DNA from: UPXZ01 sp964498765
GTDB lineage: Bacteria; Bacteroidota; Bacteroidia; Bacteroidales; Paludibacteraceae
DNA: 32,362 nt
NCBI GenBank assembly: GCA_964498765.1
Contig: CAZCIU010000029.1
Coordinates: forward strand, 1 to 32,362
Direction of reading: 5' to 3'
Below the pieces are notes generated by a model. It ran no database searches and was not told the origin of the DNA. It saw only the letters and a list, made by a program, of their open reading frames with translations. Positions 7,790 through 16,840 of this stretch are shown in pieces (position 1 is the first letter of the stretch; each line of letters starts with the position of its first letter). Both the position numbers and the translations under genes were made by a program.

Positions 7790-8509
7790 TTAAATAAAGA
7801 ATGCTTTTATTTCTTTGTCCGAGCTATTGCTGAGTTCATCATACGTTCCCTCGGCTGCAAAAACTCCGTCCATAATAATTTTGATTTTGTCTGTTGCAAT
7901 TTTTGCACATTTCATATCGTGCGTGATGATGATAGAGGATGCATTATACTCATCCTGAACTTTTACTATCAGTTCGCTAATTTCTCCGGAAGTTACCGAA
8001 TCCAAACCGGTTGTCGGCTCATCGTAAAGTATCACTTTCGGGCGAAGAATCAATGCGCGCGCCAATCCGATACGTTTTTTCATTCCTCCGGAAAGTTCCG
8101 AAGGCATTTTATTTATTGCATCCAATAATCCTACGCTTCGCAATGATTGTTCCACTCTTTCATCCACTTCTGTGCGATGACTGGCCATTTGAAGCCTTCT
8201 GATCGGGAATTCCAGATTTTCACGAACGCTCATTGAATCATACAGCGCACCACCTTGAAATAAATAACCAATGTCTTTTCTGATTTCGTTAAGTTCGTCG
8301 GATGTCATGGTAAGAATATCATTTCCAAGCACATTTATTTGACCATAATCCGGTTCTATCAAGCGAACAATGCATTTTGTCAACACAGATTTTCCCACAC
8401 CGGATTTTCCTAAAATTCCTAAATTTTCGCCCTGTTTAAGACGCAAATTTACTCCTTTCAGAATTTCTTTTTCGCCGAACGCTTTATATAAGTCTTTTAC
8501 TTCAATCAT
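7790..8509 (-). CDS. mlaF: MlaF-like ABC transporter ATP-binding protein
   Basis: This 239-residue ATPase powers the MCE lipid transporter. It has Walker A GKSGVGKSVLTK near residue 35, the Q-loop region LFQGGALYDSMSV, the signature LSGGMKKRIGLARAL, Walker B VILYDEPTTGLD and the switch histidine in IIITHDM. The LFQGGALYDSM and SGGMKKR forms of the motifs are characteristic of MlaF/Ttg2A ATPases rather than other ABC importers. It is encoded between mlaE (3 nt gap) and mlaD (11 nt gap), matching the subunit order expected for one complex. No mlaB or mlaC homologue is adjacent, as is common in this phylum. Confidence 0.95.
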   Translation of the reverse strand: MIEVKDLYKAFGEKEILKGVNLRLKQGENLGILGKSGVGKSVLTKCIVRLIEPDYGQINVLGNDILTMTSDELNEIRKDIGYLFQGGALYDSMSVRENLEFPIRRLQMASHRTEVDERVEQSLRSVGLLDAINKMPSELSGGMKKRIGLARALILRPKVILYDEPTTGLDSVTSGEISELIVKVQDEYNASSIIITHDMKCAKIATDKIKIIMDGVFAAEGTYDELSNSSDKEIKAFFI

Positions 8510-8512
8510 TTA

Positions 8513-9346
8513 TTAACTGCCTGAGAATAAATTGGTTACTAATACGGCAATTAAGTCTATTATAAATATGGAAAGCGATGCATTTACTACGGCTGAATTG
8601 GCTGCAAGACCAACAGATTCGGTTCCTAATCCCGCTTGATATCCTTTGTAAGCTCCAATTAAACCAATGAAAAAGCCAAAAACTACGGATTTGATAGTTG
8701 CCGGAAGAATATCGATAAATCCAAGCATATCAAAGGCATTTTTCATATAAAGCTGAATGCTCATTGATTCGAATAAATTCATAGCAAAAAATGAACCAAC
8801 TAATCCGAATGCATCAGAAAAAAACACTAGAAGTGGAACCATAATGGTAGTTGCAAGGACGCGTGTAGCCACTACAAAGCTAAGTGGTTTTGTGCCTGAA
8901 ACCTCCATGGCGTCGATTTGCTCGGTCACTTTCATAGCTCCGATTTCAGCTCCGATACCGGAACTTATTTTTCCGGCACAAATCAATCCGGTAACCACAG
9001 GGCCAATTTCTCGAAACATGGAAACAGCCACCATTCCTGGAATTAAAGATTGGACGCCAAATTGAGATAAAATTGGCTGAGTTTGCATCGTCAGTACCAA
9101 ACCCATAATTAATCCGGTGATGGCGACGAGTGCAAATGATTTATTTCCAATAAGATAGAATTGTCTGAGTAATTCTTTATGCTCATAGGGCGGCGAAACG
9201 AATTGCTTCATTACTTGCCCGGTGAAAATAACCAACTCTCCTAAATCGATAAAAATGCCATTGAAAAAATTACGAGAATTCTCGGCTTTGAATCGTTTAA
9301 GATGTTCCTTATTGAATTTTATGTTCGAAGGTTTTAATTTTTTCAT
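8513..9346 (-). CDS. mlaE: MlaE-like ABC transporter permease
   Basis: The 277-residue integral membrane protein is the permease (MlaE/YrbE, DUF140) of the MCE lipid transporter. It has about five hydrophobic segments and the family signatures FREIGPVVTGLICAGKISSG, IGAEIGAMKVTEQIDAMEV and ATRVLATTIMVPLLVFFSD. An N-terminal extension of about 25 residues (KKLKPSNIKFNKEHLKRF) is basic and hydrophilic compared with E. coli MlaE; there is no closer internal methionine at the family start, so I keep this start. It is the first gene of the mla operon, transcribed divergently from the TamA-like gene, with a predicted promoter at 9420-9447. Confidence 0.94.
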   Translation of the reverse strand: MKKLKPSNIKFNKEHLKRFKAENSRNFFNGIFIDLGELVIFTGQVMKQFVSPPYEHKELLRQFYLIGNKSFALVAITGLIMGLVLTMQTQPILSQFGVQSLIPGMVAVSMFREIGPVVTGLICAGKISSGIGAEIGAMKVTEQIDAMEVSGTKPLSFVVATRVLATTIMVPLLVFFSDAFGLVGSFFAMNLFESMSIQLYMKNAFDMLGFIDILPATIKSVVFGFFIGLIGAYKGYQAGLGTESVGLAANSAVVNASLSIFIIDLIAVLVTNLFSGS

Positions 9347-9419
9347 AAAAGGTTTAGTGCATATTTATTCGATAAAAAATATTGGTTCGAATTTGTTCAG
9401 TTTTAAAATTTTCTTAAAT

Positions 9420-9447
9420 CAAAAATAGCATTTAAAACGTTTTCAAT
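9420..9447 (-). promoter_or_regulatory. Predicted promoter for mlaE-mlaF-mlaD
   Basis: On the minus strand, TATTTTTG at 9427-9420 matches the Bacteroidota -7 element. An ATTG at 9447-9444, 16 bp upstream, is a shortened-spacing candidate for the -33 element. The leader would be about 67 nt. Confidence 0.45.
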
Positions 9448-9570
9448 GGGTAAAAATAATCTTTTTTCATTAATAAAAATAATTATAATCGTAAAATCTA
9501 TCGAAAGAATTAATAATTAACATCAATTCAAAAAAACTCATGTAAAAAAGCATAAATAATTAATTTGTCT

Positions 9571-9601
9571 TTAGTATTTAACAAAAAACTATTTAATTTT
9601 G
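9571..9601 (+). promoter_or_regulatory. Predicted promoter for the tamA-tamB operon
   Basis: TAATTTTG at 9594-9601 fits the -7 consensus. The -33 position holds TTAG (9571-9574) at 19 bp spacing, an imperfect TTTG. The start would fall near 9608, only about 18 nt before the TTG start codon. The rest of the 279-bp gap is A/T-rich with no other recognisable element. Confidence 0.45.
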
Positions 9602-9625
9602 TTGTAGTAATAGAAAATTTGAATT

Positions 9626-11503
9626 TTGAACCTAAAACCTAACCATATCGGACAATTTTTTTCTTCGAGTTGTAAGTTTGTGCTTATAGCTTTATTTATT
9701 GCTGTTTTTACATTTGACATTTCCGCTCAAGATGGTTATGAGGTAAAATCAATAAAATTTGAAGGAAACAAGACTTTCAAGAAATCCGAATTAATGGCCA
9801 ATCTGGCTGCTTACGAGGTCAATTTTATCGAACGCATTACCAAGCGAAAAGAACCCTATTTTTATAATAAAGAATTTGTCGATAGCGATTTAGAACGATT
9901 AATTCGCTTTTACCAGAGCGAAGGGTATATTTATGTGCAAGCAAATGTAGATACAATTAATACAGATAAGGAAAAACGAACGCTTGATCTTAAGTTTTTA
10001 ATTCGGGAAGGTAATCCGATTTTGGTGGATAGTATCGATTTTTCATTGAAAAATGACAGCAATGTTATTCGTAGAGATTCGTTTTCCAACCGATTTATCC
10101 GTCGTTTTGAACGGCGAGCTGCCTTAAAAACTAAATCACCTTTCCGTGATGCTGCGCTCACTGAAGATGTCATCAGAATTAACCGAGCATTCCAAAATCG
10201 TGGTTATGCATATTCCAAAACTTCGTTCGAACTAGAAGTTGACACTGCGGAAAATACGACAGATATATATTTTTCCACACAACCCGGCACACGTGCAACT
10301 TTTGGTGCAACCTCCATTACAGGTCAAAAATTTACAAAAGAGCGACTGCTTTACAGACAATTAACTTACTCGCCCGGGGAAAGATATAGTTCTGAAAAAT
10401 TAGATTTGGTACGACGAAATTTGTATGATTTACAGCTATTTAGGATAATTTCCGTTGTTCCCCGACTGGATCCCGAAAATCCAAAAAATCCCATTCCGAT
10501 TGACATCACAGTTGAAGAAATGCCGCGAATTTCAACGGAATTAGGGGTCGGATTTGGCACAGAAGACCGTTTCCGGACTTTTGCTGATATTACGTATCGT
10601 GGTCTTTTCCATGATGCTACTCGTCTTAATTTGTATCTGAAACACTCTGCATTGGAACCGTATCATGTCAGTTTGAAGTTGATTCAGCCACAGTTTTTGG
10701 ATAAAAAAACGTCGATAATGATAAATCCGTATCTGCGAAGGCAAATTGAGCCTGGATTTGATACACAAACGCTCGGACTGAATCTCCCACTTAACAGAAA
10801 ATTCAGCGATCAGTTTAATATGGCTCTGACTTATTATTATGAAAAAGTGACACAGCGGGTAGAAAGTGGCGATGTGGAAGTTCCAAATCCGGAAAGCAGA
10901 AAGTTCCTTTACGATAAATCTGGTTTGCAATTTACAACAACGTATTCGAATGCTTTACCTCGATTTTCACCGGAAAAAGGATTTTCTGCATCCTTGAGTT
11001 TCAAATATAACGGCTACATTTTCCCAAGTGATTTTAATTACACGAGACTTTGGGTGGATTTGAGAAATTACCAAAAATTGGGTGATTTTACACTCGCATT
11101 GCGTGGAATGATTGGTGGTATTTACTCTAAAGACAGCACCGGATTTGTGCCGGTTGAAGATCGATTTTATTCCGGTGGAAGTAATTCAATTCGTGGCTGG
11201 GGGCGATCGCAACTTGGTCCAAAACGTGATACAGGAAGTCCTTTAGGAGGTAAAAGTATTGTTGAAATGAGCGTTGAACTGCGCCGAAGACTTTTCTGGC
11301 AGCTGGATGGAGCCGTATTTATGGACGCGGGAAATGTGTGGCAAAATTCTTACTATTATCGTATGAATGACTTGGCGTATTCGGCAGGAGTTGGATTGCG
11401 CTATAAAACGCCGATTGGGCCAATTCGATTTGATGTAAGCATGCCGATTGCAAATGAAAAGAAAAAATTGCAATTCTTTTTGAGTGTCGGGCAGGCTTTT
11501 TAA
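9626..11503 (+). CDS. tamA: TamA/BamA-like Omp85 outer membrane protein
   Basis: The 625-residue protein belongs to the Omp85 family that inserts or assembles outer membrane proteins. It has a signal peptide (FVLIALFIAVFTFDISA, cleavage predicted before QDGYEV near residue 35), about three POTRA domains to residue 300 (first strand YEVKSIKFEGNKTFKKSEL), and a 16-strand barrel with the conserved loop GGSNSIRGWGRSQLGP and a terminal Phe (LSVGQAF). Translation must start at TTG 9626: the frame is closed by TGA at 9620 and the next Met is inside the first POTRA domain. No lipobox is present, unlike the lipoprotein TamL variants of this phylum. Its neighbour 18 nt downstream is tamB, which supports a TamA-type role over BamA. 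Confidence 0.87.
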   Translation: MNLKPNHIGQFFSSSCKFVLIALFIAVFTFDISAQDGYEVKSIKFEGNKTFKKSELMANLAAYEVNFIERITKRKEPYFYNKEFVDSDLERLIRFYQSEGYIYVQANVDTINTDKEKRTLDLKFLIREGNPILVDSIDFSLKNDSNVIRRDSFSNRFIRRFERRAALKTKSPFRDAALTEDVIRINRAFQNRGYAYSKTSFELEVDTAENTTDIYFSTQPGTRATFGATSITGQKFTKERLLYRQLTYSPGERYSSEKLDLVRRNLYDLQLFRIISVVPRLDPENPKNPIPIDITVEEMPRISTELGVGFGTEDRFRTFADITYRGLFHDATRLNLYLKHSALEPYHVSLKLIQPQFLDKKTSIMINPYLRRQIEPGFDTQTLGLNLPLNRKFSDQFNMALTYYYEKVTQRVESGDVEVPNPESRKFLYDKSGLQFTTTYSNALPRFSPEKGFSASLSFKYNGYIFPSDFNYTRLWVDLRNYQKLGDFTLALRGMIGGIYSKDSTGFVPVEDRFYSGGSNSIRGWGRSQLGPKRDTGSPLGGKSIVEMSVELRRRLFWQLDGAVFMDAGNVWQNSYYYRMNDLAYSAGVGLRYKTPIGPIRFDVSMPIANEKKKLQFFLSVGQAF

Positions 11504-11521
11504 TTAAAATTTTCTCAAAAA

Positions 11522-14500
11522 ATGAAAACAACAAAAACAATAGCAAAAATTTTCGGGTGGACATTGGCTGCCTTGCTGGCTTTTGTTTTGCTTATTTTGT
11601 TGCTTTTACAAACAAAACCTGTCAAAAATAAAATTGTGCAAGTGGGACAAACAGAGGTAAATAAGTCGCTGAAAGCCAAATTGCATGTAGAAAGTATTGA
11701 TGGAAATTTCTTAAATGGATTAGGACTGAACAATGTGTTTTTGGAATATGAAAATGACACGATTGCCTTTATTCCAAATCTGAAACTGAAATACAAGCTA
11801 ATGCCATTGCTGAAAGCCAGTATATTAGTTAATTCGGTAGAAATAGATGATCCGATTTTTTACGTAACACAATACACGGATAGTACGTGGAATTTTCAGA
11901 ATATTGTGAAGCCGAACGTAAATCCGGATACTGTTGCAAAACCATTTTCGATGAAACTGAACATTGAAAATGTGAAAATTAACAACGGAAATGTCTTTGT
12001 CAATGCTTTAGATACGATAATTCCGCGTCAGGTCAGAAATTTGAATTCTGATTTTAGTTTTCAGTTTTCGCAAAACGAACAAGAAGTTTTGATGCGAGAA
12101 CTTCGGTTTGATGCTTTGAAACCGGATTTATCTTTGAAAAATCTGAGTTTTCATCTTCATCGGGATAGTAATTATATTCGTTTGAAAGATTTTGCCCTGC
12201 AAACCAGACAAAATAATATCCAAGCAGATGTGAAATTTGACCCAAAAAATCTTTCCAATTCGTTTGCCAATGTGAGTGCTGATAGTATTCGGGCTGAAGA
12301 ATTTCAGTTTTTAATTCCATCTTTGAAAATTCCAGCCAACCCAAAATTGGAACTCAAAACGGCATTTAATAAAGAGAATTCTACTCTGGACTTGATGCTC
12401 AAAGACAAAAATCAGTTGATTGATTTACAGGTGAATTCTGAAAATTTGGTGGATTTTATTCAGAAGAAAACGGAAGAACCGCTAAAATATCAGCTCACCG
12501 GAAATTTTGAAAATATCAATGTAAAAGATTGGCTGGATGATCCGGCAATGGATTATAAACTAACCGGAAATCTCACTGCAGATGCCGAAGGAACCAATCC
12601 GAAAACGATGAAAGCCTTTGTGAAAGGCGATTTCAAAGATATGTCATTGCTGAAAAGGCAGGTGAGTTCGTTGAATTTTGATTTGGACTACAATGCCGGC
12701 GATGTGATAGGAAAAGTGGATGGAGCAGGTAGCTTTGGCAAAGTTCACCTGATACCCAATGTGAAAAATATTTGGGCAGAAAGGCCGTCTTATGTCGTTG
12801 CAATAAACACAAAACAGCTCGATTTATCAAAGATTTTATTGGATAATGAACTGAAAAGCAGCCTGACGATGAATGGAAATATTCGTGGTCAAGGCTGGAA
12901 CCCAAAAACGATGAACGCTGCATTTAACGGGACATTGACAAATGCTCGGATGTACGATTTTTCGGTGGATAAAATGAATATGGCACTGGATTATCAGCGT
13001 GGAGATGTGCGTGGAAATGTTACTGGTTGGGGCGATTTTGGAAAATTGTACATCGAGCCGAATATCCGACAAGTTTTGAGCAAAAGTCCATCTTACACCG
13101 CACGCGTTACCACCGAAAATCTGAATTTGGCATCCTTACTTTCCAACGATAGTTTGGCGAGTGATTTGAACTTGACTTTTGATGTGGCGGGAAGAGGATT
13201 TAATCCAAAGCAAATGACTGCTGATGCTTCGTTGGTTGCTTTTCCGTCCAGCATTATGGGTGTGAATATTCAGCAAGTCACTTCTGATGTGCGTTTCTCA
13301 AATAATAATCTGGATATTAATTCTTTGTTGCTCAATACAGAAACAATATCGCTTTCAGCACAAGGAAATTATAGTTTGGTTGGAAATTCTGATTTAAGCC
13401 TGAATGTAGATTTGCAAAACGCATCTGAAATTTCTAAATTCTTAAAAATCGATAGTCTGCAAACGCAAGGAAATCTGCAAGCCAATGTGTATGGAACAGT
13501 GGATAGTTTGCAGGCAGATTTAACTTTCCAGCTTGACAGCACGCGTTTTCAATCCTACACAGCTTCTTCGCTTTCCGGCACTGCCAATGGATTGCTAACG
13601 AAAACAGACACATTAATTAATGCCAATATTTTTGCCGGAAATGTGAGTGCAGTCGGATTATTGTTGGACACTGTACGACTACAAGCAAATTCAAACATCC
13701 ATTCTACTGATTTACAATTAATTGCTGATGGAAAAGAAGTGAAGGCCGATTTGACCGGAAATGTGAATTTGGGTGAGGATTTACTGGTGCGATTGGATGA
13801 TATGATGCTGGATTACAAAGGTTCTGATTGGCGATTGGTAGAACCACCGGCGAGTATTCGACTTGGAAAAAATGAATATGAAATCAATGACCTGAAGCTT
13901 ATTTCCGGTACAACAGGCGCGGCAGATTCACTGCAAGTCATTCATGCGGATGGTTTGGTCAGCCGCACAGGTGATCAAAATCTGGATTTGAAGTTATTTA
14001 ATATTGACATTCCTTCTACACTTGGACTTTTCAATGTCAGACCGGATATGAAAGGTAATTTGGACTTGAGCCTTTACCTGCGTGGCACTGCCGAAACGCC
14101 GGAAATGGAAGGTGGATTTTATGTGGATAATGCCGAATTTAGCGATTATGCTTTCACGGAAATCGCCGGATCAATTCAGTATGCGGATAAAAAACTGGGT
14201 TTGGATGCCGGAATTGTACCACGCGACAGCGGATTGTTTGAACTGACCGGATTTATTCCGTTTAATTTGAGTTTGGACAGCATGAAAGTTGTTCCGCCAA
14301 CGGCAAATGATTCGATTAATTTGGCTGTTGTGGCTGATAAACTGCCGCTTAAAATTGCCAGTGCATTTTTCCCAATGGATGAAGTGGACGGTCATATAGA
14401 AAGTAATATTCTGGTAAATGGCACGATGAATAATCCAAATCCGATTGGAGATTTACATATTATCAATGGAAAAGCGCGTGTGAAACAATACGGAATTGAT

Positions 14501-15736
14501 TATCGAAAAATTTTGGCTGCCATACATTTTGAAAAAGAAACGGTTCGCGTGGACACATTCTTAATTCAAAGTAAAAATGGAAATATGTTTGCAGATGGAG
14601 CTATCGGATTTAATTCACAATTCTACAAAGGTGATGTGCAAAACTCTGATATTCAGATAAAATTTGACAAATTCCATCCATTCAACCATAAATATTACAA
14701 CATGGAACTTACCGGCGATGTTGGTTTACATGGAAAAAAAGACAGTGTGTATTTTGATGGCGATGTGAATATTTTAGAGTCCTTGGTTTACTTGCCGGCT
14801 GTCATGAATTTGATTGGTTCGGGTGCTCCGCCGGAAATACCAATGCCGCTATTAATCACCGAACTTGAGCAATCGAACCAAATTCTCGATTCGGTAATTT
14901 ATCGTTTCAGAACCGATTCGGAAGAAGCAGAAAAGTTGAAATTCAACTATTTTGACAATATTCAGGGTAAAGTTAAGGTTTACATTCCACGAAATACCTG
15001 GATTAAAAATGAGCAAATGCGATTTGAAATTGCCGGCGATATGGAAATGATAAAGCATCGCAGTTTTATGGAATTGTTTGGTACTGTGGATGTTATCCGA
15101 GGTCAATATGACTTGCTTGGAAAAACATTTGTGGTCAATGAAGGGACGATTACTTTCCAAGGTGGCGATGAATTTAATCCGCGGTTGAATATTGTGGGTT
15201 CATATAGCATGCGTGATCAAAGTAGGGTAGAGAACAAGCTGACAATCAATGTGACAGGAGATTTGAAAGAACCTGTAATTCGTTTTGAAATGGGTGGCGA
15301 GCAACTCACAGAAGGTGATGCATTGTCGTATATTTTGTTTGGAACCAATATGGATGCGCTTGCATCCGGTCAGGAAGCGGCATTAGGAGCAAGTGCGGGT
15401 TCGCTTGCCACGGGAGCTGCTGCTTCGCTTATTTCGTCAGAATTGACTAAGTTGTTGGGAAAAACATTTAATGTAGATTACATTGAAATGCGCGCCGGAA
15501 GTTCGTTTGAGAATGCAACTTTTGTCGTTGGAAAATACATTACAAATAAGCTGTTTATGAGTTACGAACGTCGTTTCGGTGACTTCAAAGACGAACGAGT
15601 GGCAGAATATGAAGTAAAATTGGAGTATGAATTGTTCCGATTCTTATTCCTTCAGCTCGCCAGTTCGCCGATAAATAATGGTATTGATTTGATTTTCAAA
15701 ATCGATTCAAAAACTAAATTTGATGATTTGAGATAA
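11522..15736 (+). CDS. tamB: TamB-like translocation/assembly module protein (AsmA-like, DUF490)
   Basis: This 1404-residue protein has an N-terminal transmembrane anchor at about residues 8-30 (IFGWTLAALLAFVLLILLLL) and a very long periplasmic body of repeated beta strands, as expected for a TamB/AsmA-like bridge with a lipid-binding hydrophobic groove. The C-terminal region is the conserved DUF490 domain: GTITFQGGDEFNPRLNIVGS, LTEGDALSYILFGTNMDALA, a Gly/Ala-rich helix, and NKLFMSYERRFGD. TamB spans the periplasm and works with TamA in outer membrane protein insertion and, in recent work, phospholipid traffic to the outer membrane. It begins 18 nt after the tamA stop, so the two are translated from one message. 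The body contains repeats such as GxxFGKVHLIPNVKNIW and GDFGKLYIEPNIRQV. Confidence 0.92.
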   Translation: MKTTKTIAKIFGWTLAALLAFVLLILLLLQTKPVKNKIVQVGQTEVNKSLKAKLHVESIDGNFLNGLGLNNVFLEYENDTIAFIPNLKLKYKLMPLLKASILVNSVEIDDPIFYVTQYTDSTWNFQNIVKPNVNPDTVAKPFSMKLNIENVKINNGNVFVNALDTIIPRQVRNLNSDFSFQFSQNEQEVLMRELRFDALKPDLSLKNLSFHLHRDSNYIRLKDFALQTRQNNIQADVKFDPKNLSNSFANVSADSIRAEEFQFLIPSLKIPANPKLELKTAFNKENSTLDLMLKDKNQLIDLQVNSENLVDFIQKKTEEPLKYQLTGNFENINVKDWLDDPAMDYKLTGNLTADAEGTNPKTMKAFVKGDFKDMSLLKRQVSSLNFDLDYNAGDVIGKVDGAGSFGKVHLIPNVKNIWAERPSYVVAINTKQLDLSKILLDNELKSSLTMNGNIRGQGWNPKTMNAAFNGTLTNARMYDFSVDKMNMALDYQRGDVRGNVTGWGDFGKLYIEPNIRQVLSKSPSYTARVTTENLNLASLLSNDSLASDLNLTFDVAGRGFNPKQMTADASLVAFPSSIMGVNIQQVTSDVRFSNNNLDINSLLLNTETISLSAQGNYSLVGNSDLSLNVDLQNASEISKFLKIDSLQTQGNLQANVYGTVDSLQADLTFQLDSTRFQSYTASSLSGTANGLLTKTDTLINANIFAGNVSAVGLLLDTVRLQANSNIHSTDLQLIADGKEVKADLTGNVNLGEDLLVRLDDMMLDYKGSDWRLVEPPASIRLGKNEYEINDLKLISGTTGAADSLQVIHADGLVSRTGDQNLDLKLFNIDIPSTLGLFNVRPDMKGNLDLSLYLRGTAETPEMEGGFYVDNAEFSDYAFTEIAGSIQYADKKLGLDAGIVPRDSGLFELTGFIPFNLSLDSMKVVPPTANDSINLAVVADKLPLKIASAFFPMDEVDGHIESNILVNGTMNNPNPIGDLHIINGKARVKQYGIDYRKILAAIHFEKETVRVDTFLIQSKNGNMFADGAIGFNSQFYKGDVQNSDIQIKFDKFHPFNHKYYNMELTGDVGLHGKKDSVYFDGDVNILESLVYLPAVMNLIGSGAPPEIPMPLLITELEQSNQILDSVIYRFRTDSEEAEKLKFNYFDNIQGKVKVYIPRNTWIKNEQMRFEIAGDMEMIKHRSFMELFGTVDVIRGQYDLLGKTFVVNEGTITFQGGDEFNPRLNIVGSYSMRDQSRVENKLTINVTGDLKEPVIRFEMGGEQLTEGDALSYILFGTNMDALASGQEAALGASAGSLATGAAASLISSELTKLLGKTFNVDYIEMRAGSSFENATFVVGKYITNKLFMSYERRFGDFKDERVAEYEVKLEYELFRFLFLQLASSPINNGIDLIFKIDSKTKFDDLR

Positions 15737-15760
15737 AGATTACAAGTTTCGATTTTAACA

Positions 15761-15793
15761 TTACTGAAGATTGGATAAAAAGTAGTATTTTTG
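15761..15793 (+). promoter_or_regulatory. Predicted promoter for the rfb (dTDP-rhamnose) operon
   Basis: TATTTTTG at 15786-15793 is a perfect -7 match; the -33 region holds only the weak TTACTG (15761-15766) at 19 bp spacing. The start near 15800 would leave a structured leader of about 138 nt before rfbA. Confidence 0.5.
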
Positions 15794-15845
15794 TAGTAAA
15801 TATATTCAAAAGTAGAAAAATGAAACAGCCATGCCAAAATAATAT

Positions 15846-15911
15846 AGACACACGAGGAAATGATTGTATGGCGTGTTCCCCCGAAACAAGTTCGGGGCAA
15901 GCTATGTGTCT
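15846..15911. repeat. Nested inverted repeats with a GC-rich palindrome in the rfbA leader
   Basis: An outer pair AGACACA (15846-15852) and TGTGTCT (15905-15911) encloses a GC-rich hairpin: CCCCGAA (15879-15885), 5-nt loop, TTCGGGG (15891-15897). The base composition is clearly richer in G+C than the flanks. There is no T tract, so it is not a simple terminator. The hairpin resembles dispersed palindromes seen in Bacteroidota genomes (from memory, not searched). The ORF that runs through this stretch into rfbA is not translated as such, because the family start lies at 15938. Confidence 0.65.
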
Positions 15912-15937
15912 TTAATGAAAAAATAAACAATAATCAC

Positions 15938-16813
15938 ATGAAAGGAATTGTTCTTGCAGGTGGCTCAGGCACACGTCTTTATCCCATTACAAAAGGGATT
16001 TCAAAACAATTGATACCAATTTTTGATAAACCAATGGTGTATTATCCAATTTCTGCCCTGATGTTGGCCGGAATTAAAGATATTTTAATCATTTCTACAC
16101 CAAGTGATTTGCCCGGTTTCAAGCGATTGCTTGGCGATGGTTCAGATTACGGAGTAAATTTTGAATATGCAGAGCAACCAAGCCCGGATGGTTTGGCGCA
16201 AGCATTTATCATTGGCGAAAAATTTATTGGCGACGATTCCGCTTGTCTTGTTTTGGGTGATAATATTTTCTACGGTCATGGATTTCCAAGCATGCTTAGA
16301 AACGCCGTAAAAGAAGCCGAAGAAAACAACAATGCGACTGTTTTCGGTTATTGGGTAAATGACCCTGAACGCTACGGTGTGGCGGAGTTCAACGCTAATG
16401 GCAAAGTGATTAGCATTGAAGAAAAACCAAAAGAGCCAAAATCAAATTACGCGGTTGTTGGTCTCTATTTTTATCCAAATAAAGTGGTAGATGTGGCTAA
16501 AACTATTAAACCATCTGCACGTGGTGAGCTGGAAATTACAACTGTAAATCAACGTTTTTTGGAAGATGAACAACTAAAAGTTCAGCTTTTTGGTCGTGGG
16601 TTTGCTTGGCTGGATACCGGAACTTTTGATTCACTTTCTGAGGCTTCTACTTTTATCGAAGTACTTGAAAAACGTCAAGGATTAAAAATTTCTTGTTTGG
16701 AAGAAATCGCTTGGCGAAACGGATGGGTTACTGACGAGCGTTTGGAGCAGATTGCACAATCGATGATAAAAAACGAATACGGTCAGTATTTGATGAGATT
16801 GCTAAAGAAATAA
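15938..16813 (+). CDS. rfbA: Glucose-1-phosphate thymidylyltransferase
   Basis: RfbA joins glucose-1-phosphate and dTTP to form dTDP-glucose, the first step of dTDP-L-rhamnose synthesis. The 291-residue protein starts MKGIVLAGGSGTRLYPIT, the nucleotide-binding signature, and continues with SKQLIPIFDKPMVYYPIS, LVLGDNIFYGHG and GRGFAWLDTGTFDSL, all diagnostic. I place the start at ATG 15938. The frame remains open upstream, but that extension encodes the palindromic leader and has no family counterpart, and 291 residues is the normal RfbA length. It opens the rfb operon and is followed 27 nt later by rfbC. Confidence 0.96.
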   Translation: MKGIVLAGGSGTRLYPITKGISKQLIPIFDKPMVYYPISALMLAGIKDILIISTPSDLPGFKRLLGDGSDYGVNFEYAEQPSPDGLAQAFIIGEKFIGDDSACLVLGDNIFYGHGFPSMLRNAVKEAEENNNATVFGYWVNDPERYGVAEFNANGKVISIEEKPKEPKSNYAVVGLYFYPNKVVDVAKTIKPSARGELEITTVNQRFLEDEQLKVQLFGRGFAWLDTGTFDSLSEASTFIEVLEKRQGLKISCLEEIAWRNGWVTDERLEQIAQSMIKNEYGQYLMRLLKK

Positions 16814-16840
16814 AGTTGAAGTGCGACAGAATTAATTGAT

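Noticed and set aside
10541..10930. 129-codon minus-strand ORF opposite tamA
   Set aside because: Covers the barrel-coding part of an intact Omp85 gene; no supporting motif.
15860..15937. In-frame N-terminal extension of rfbA
   Set aside because: It encodes the palindromic leader, has no counterpart in the family, and the MKGIVLAGG start gives the normal length.
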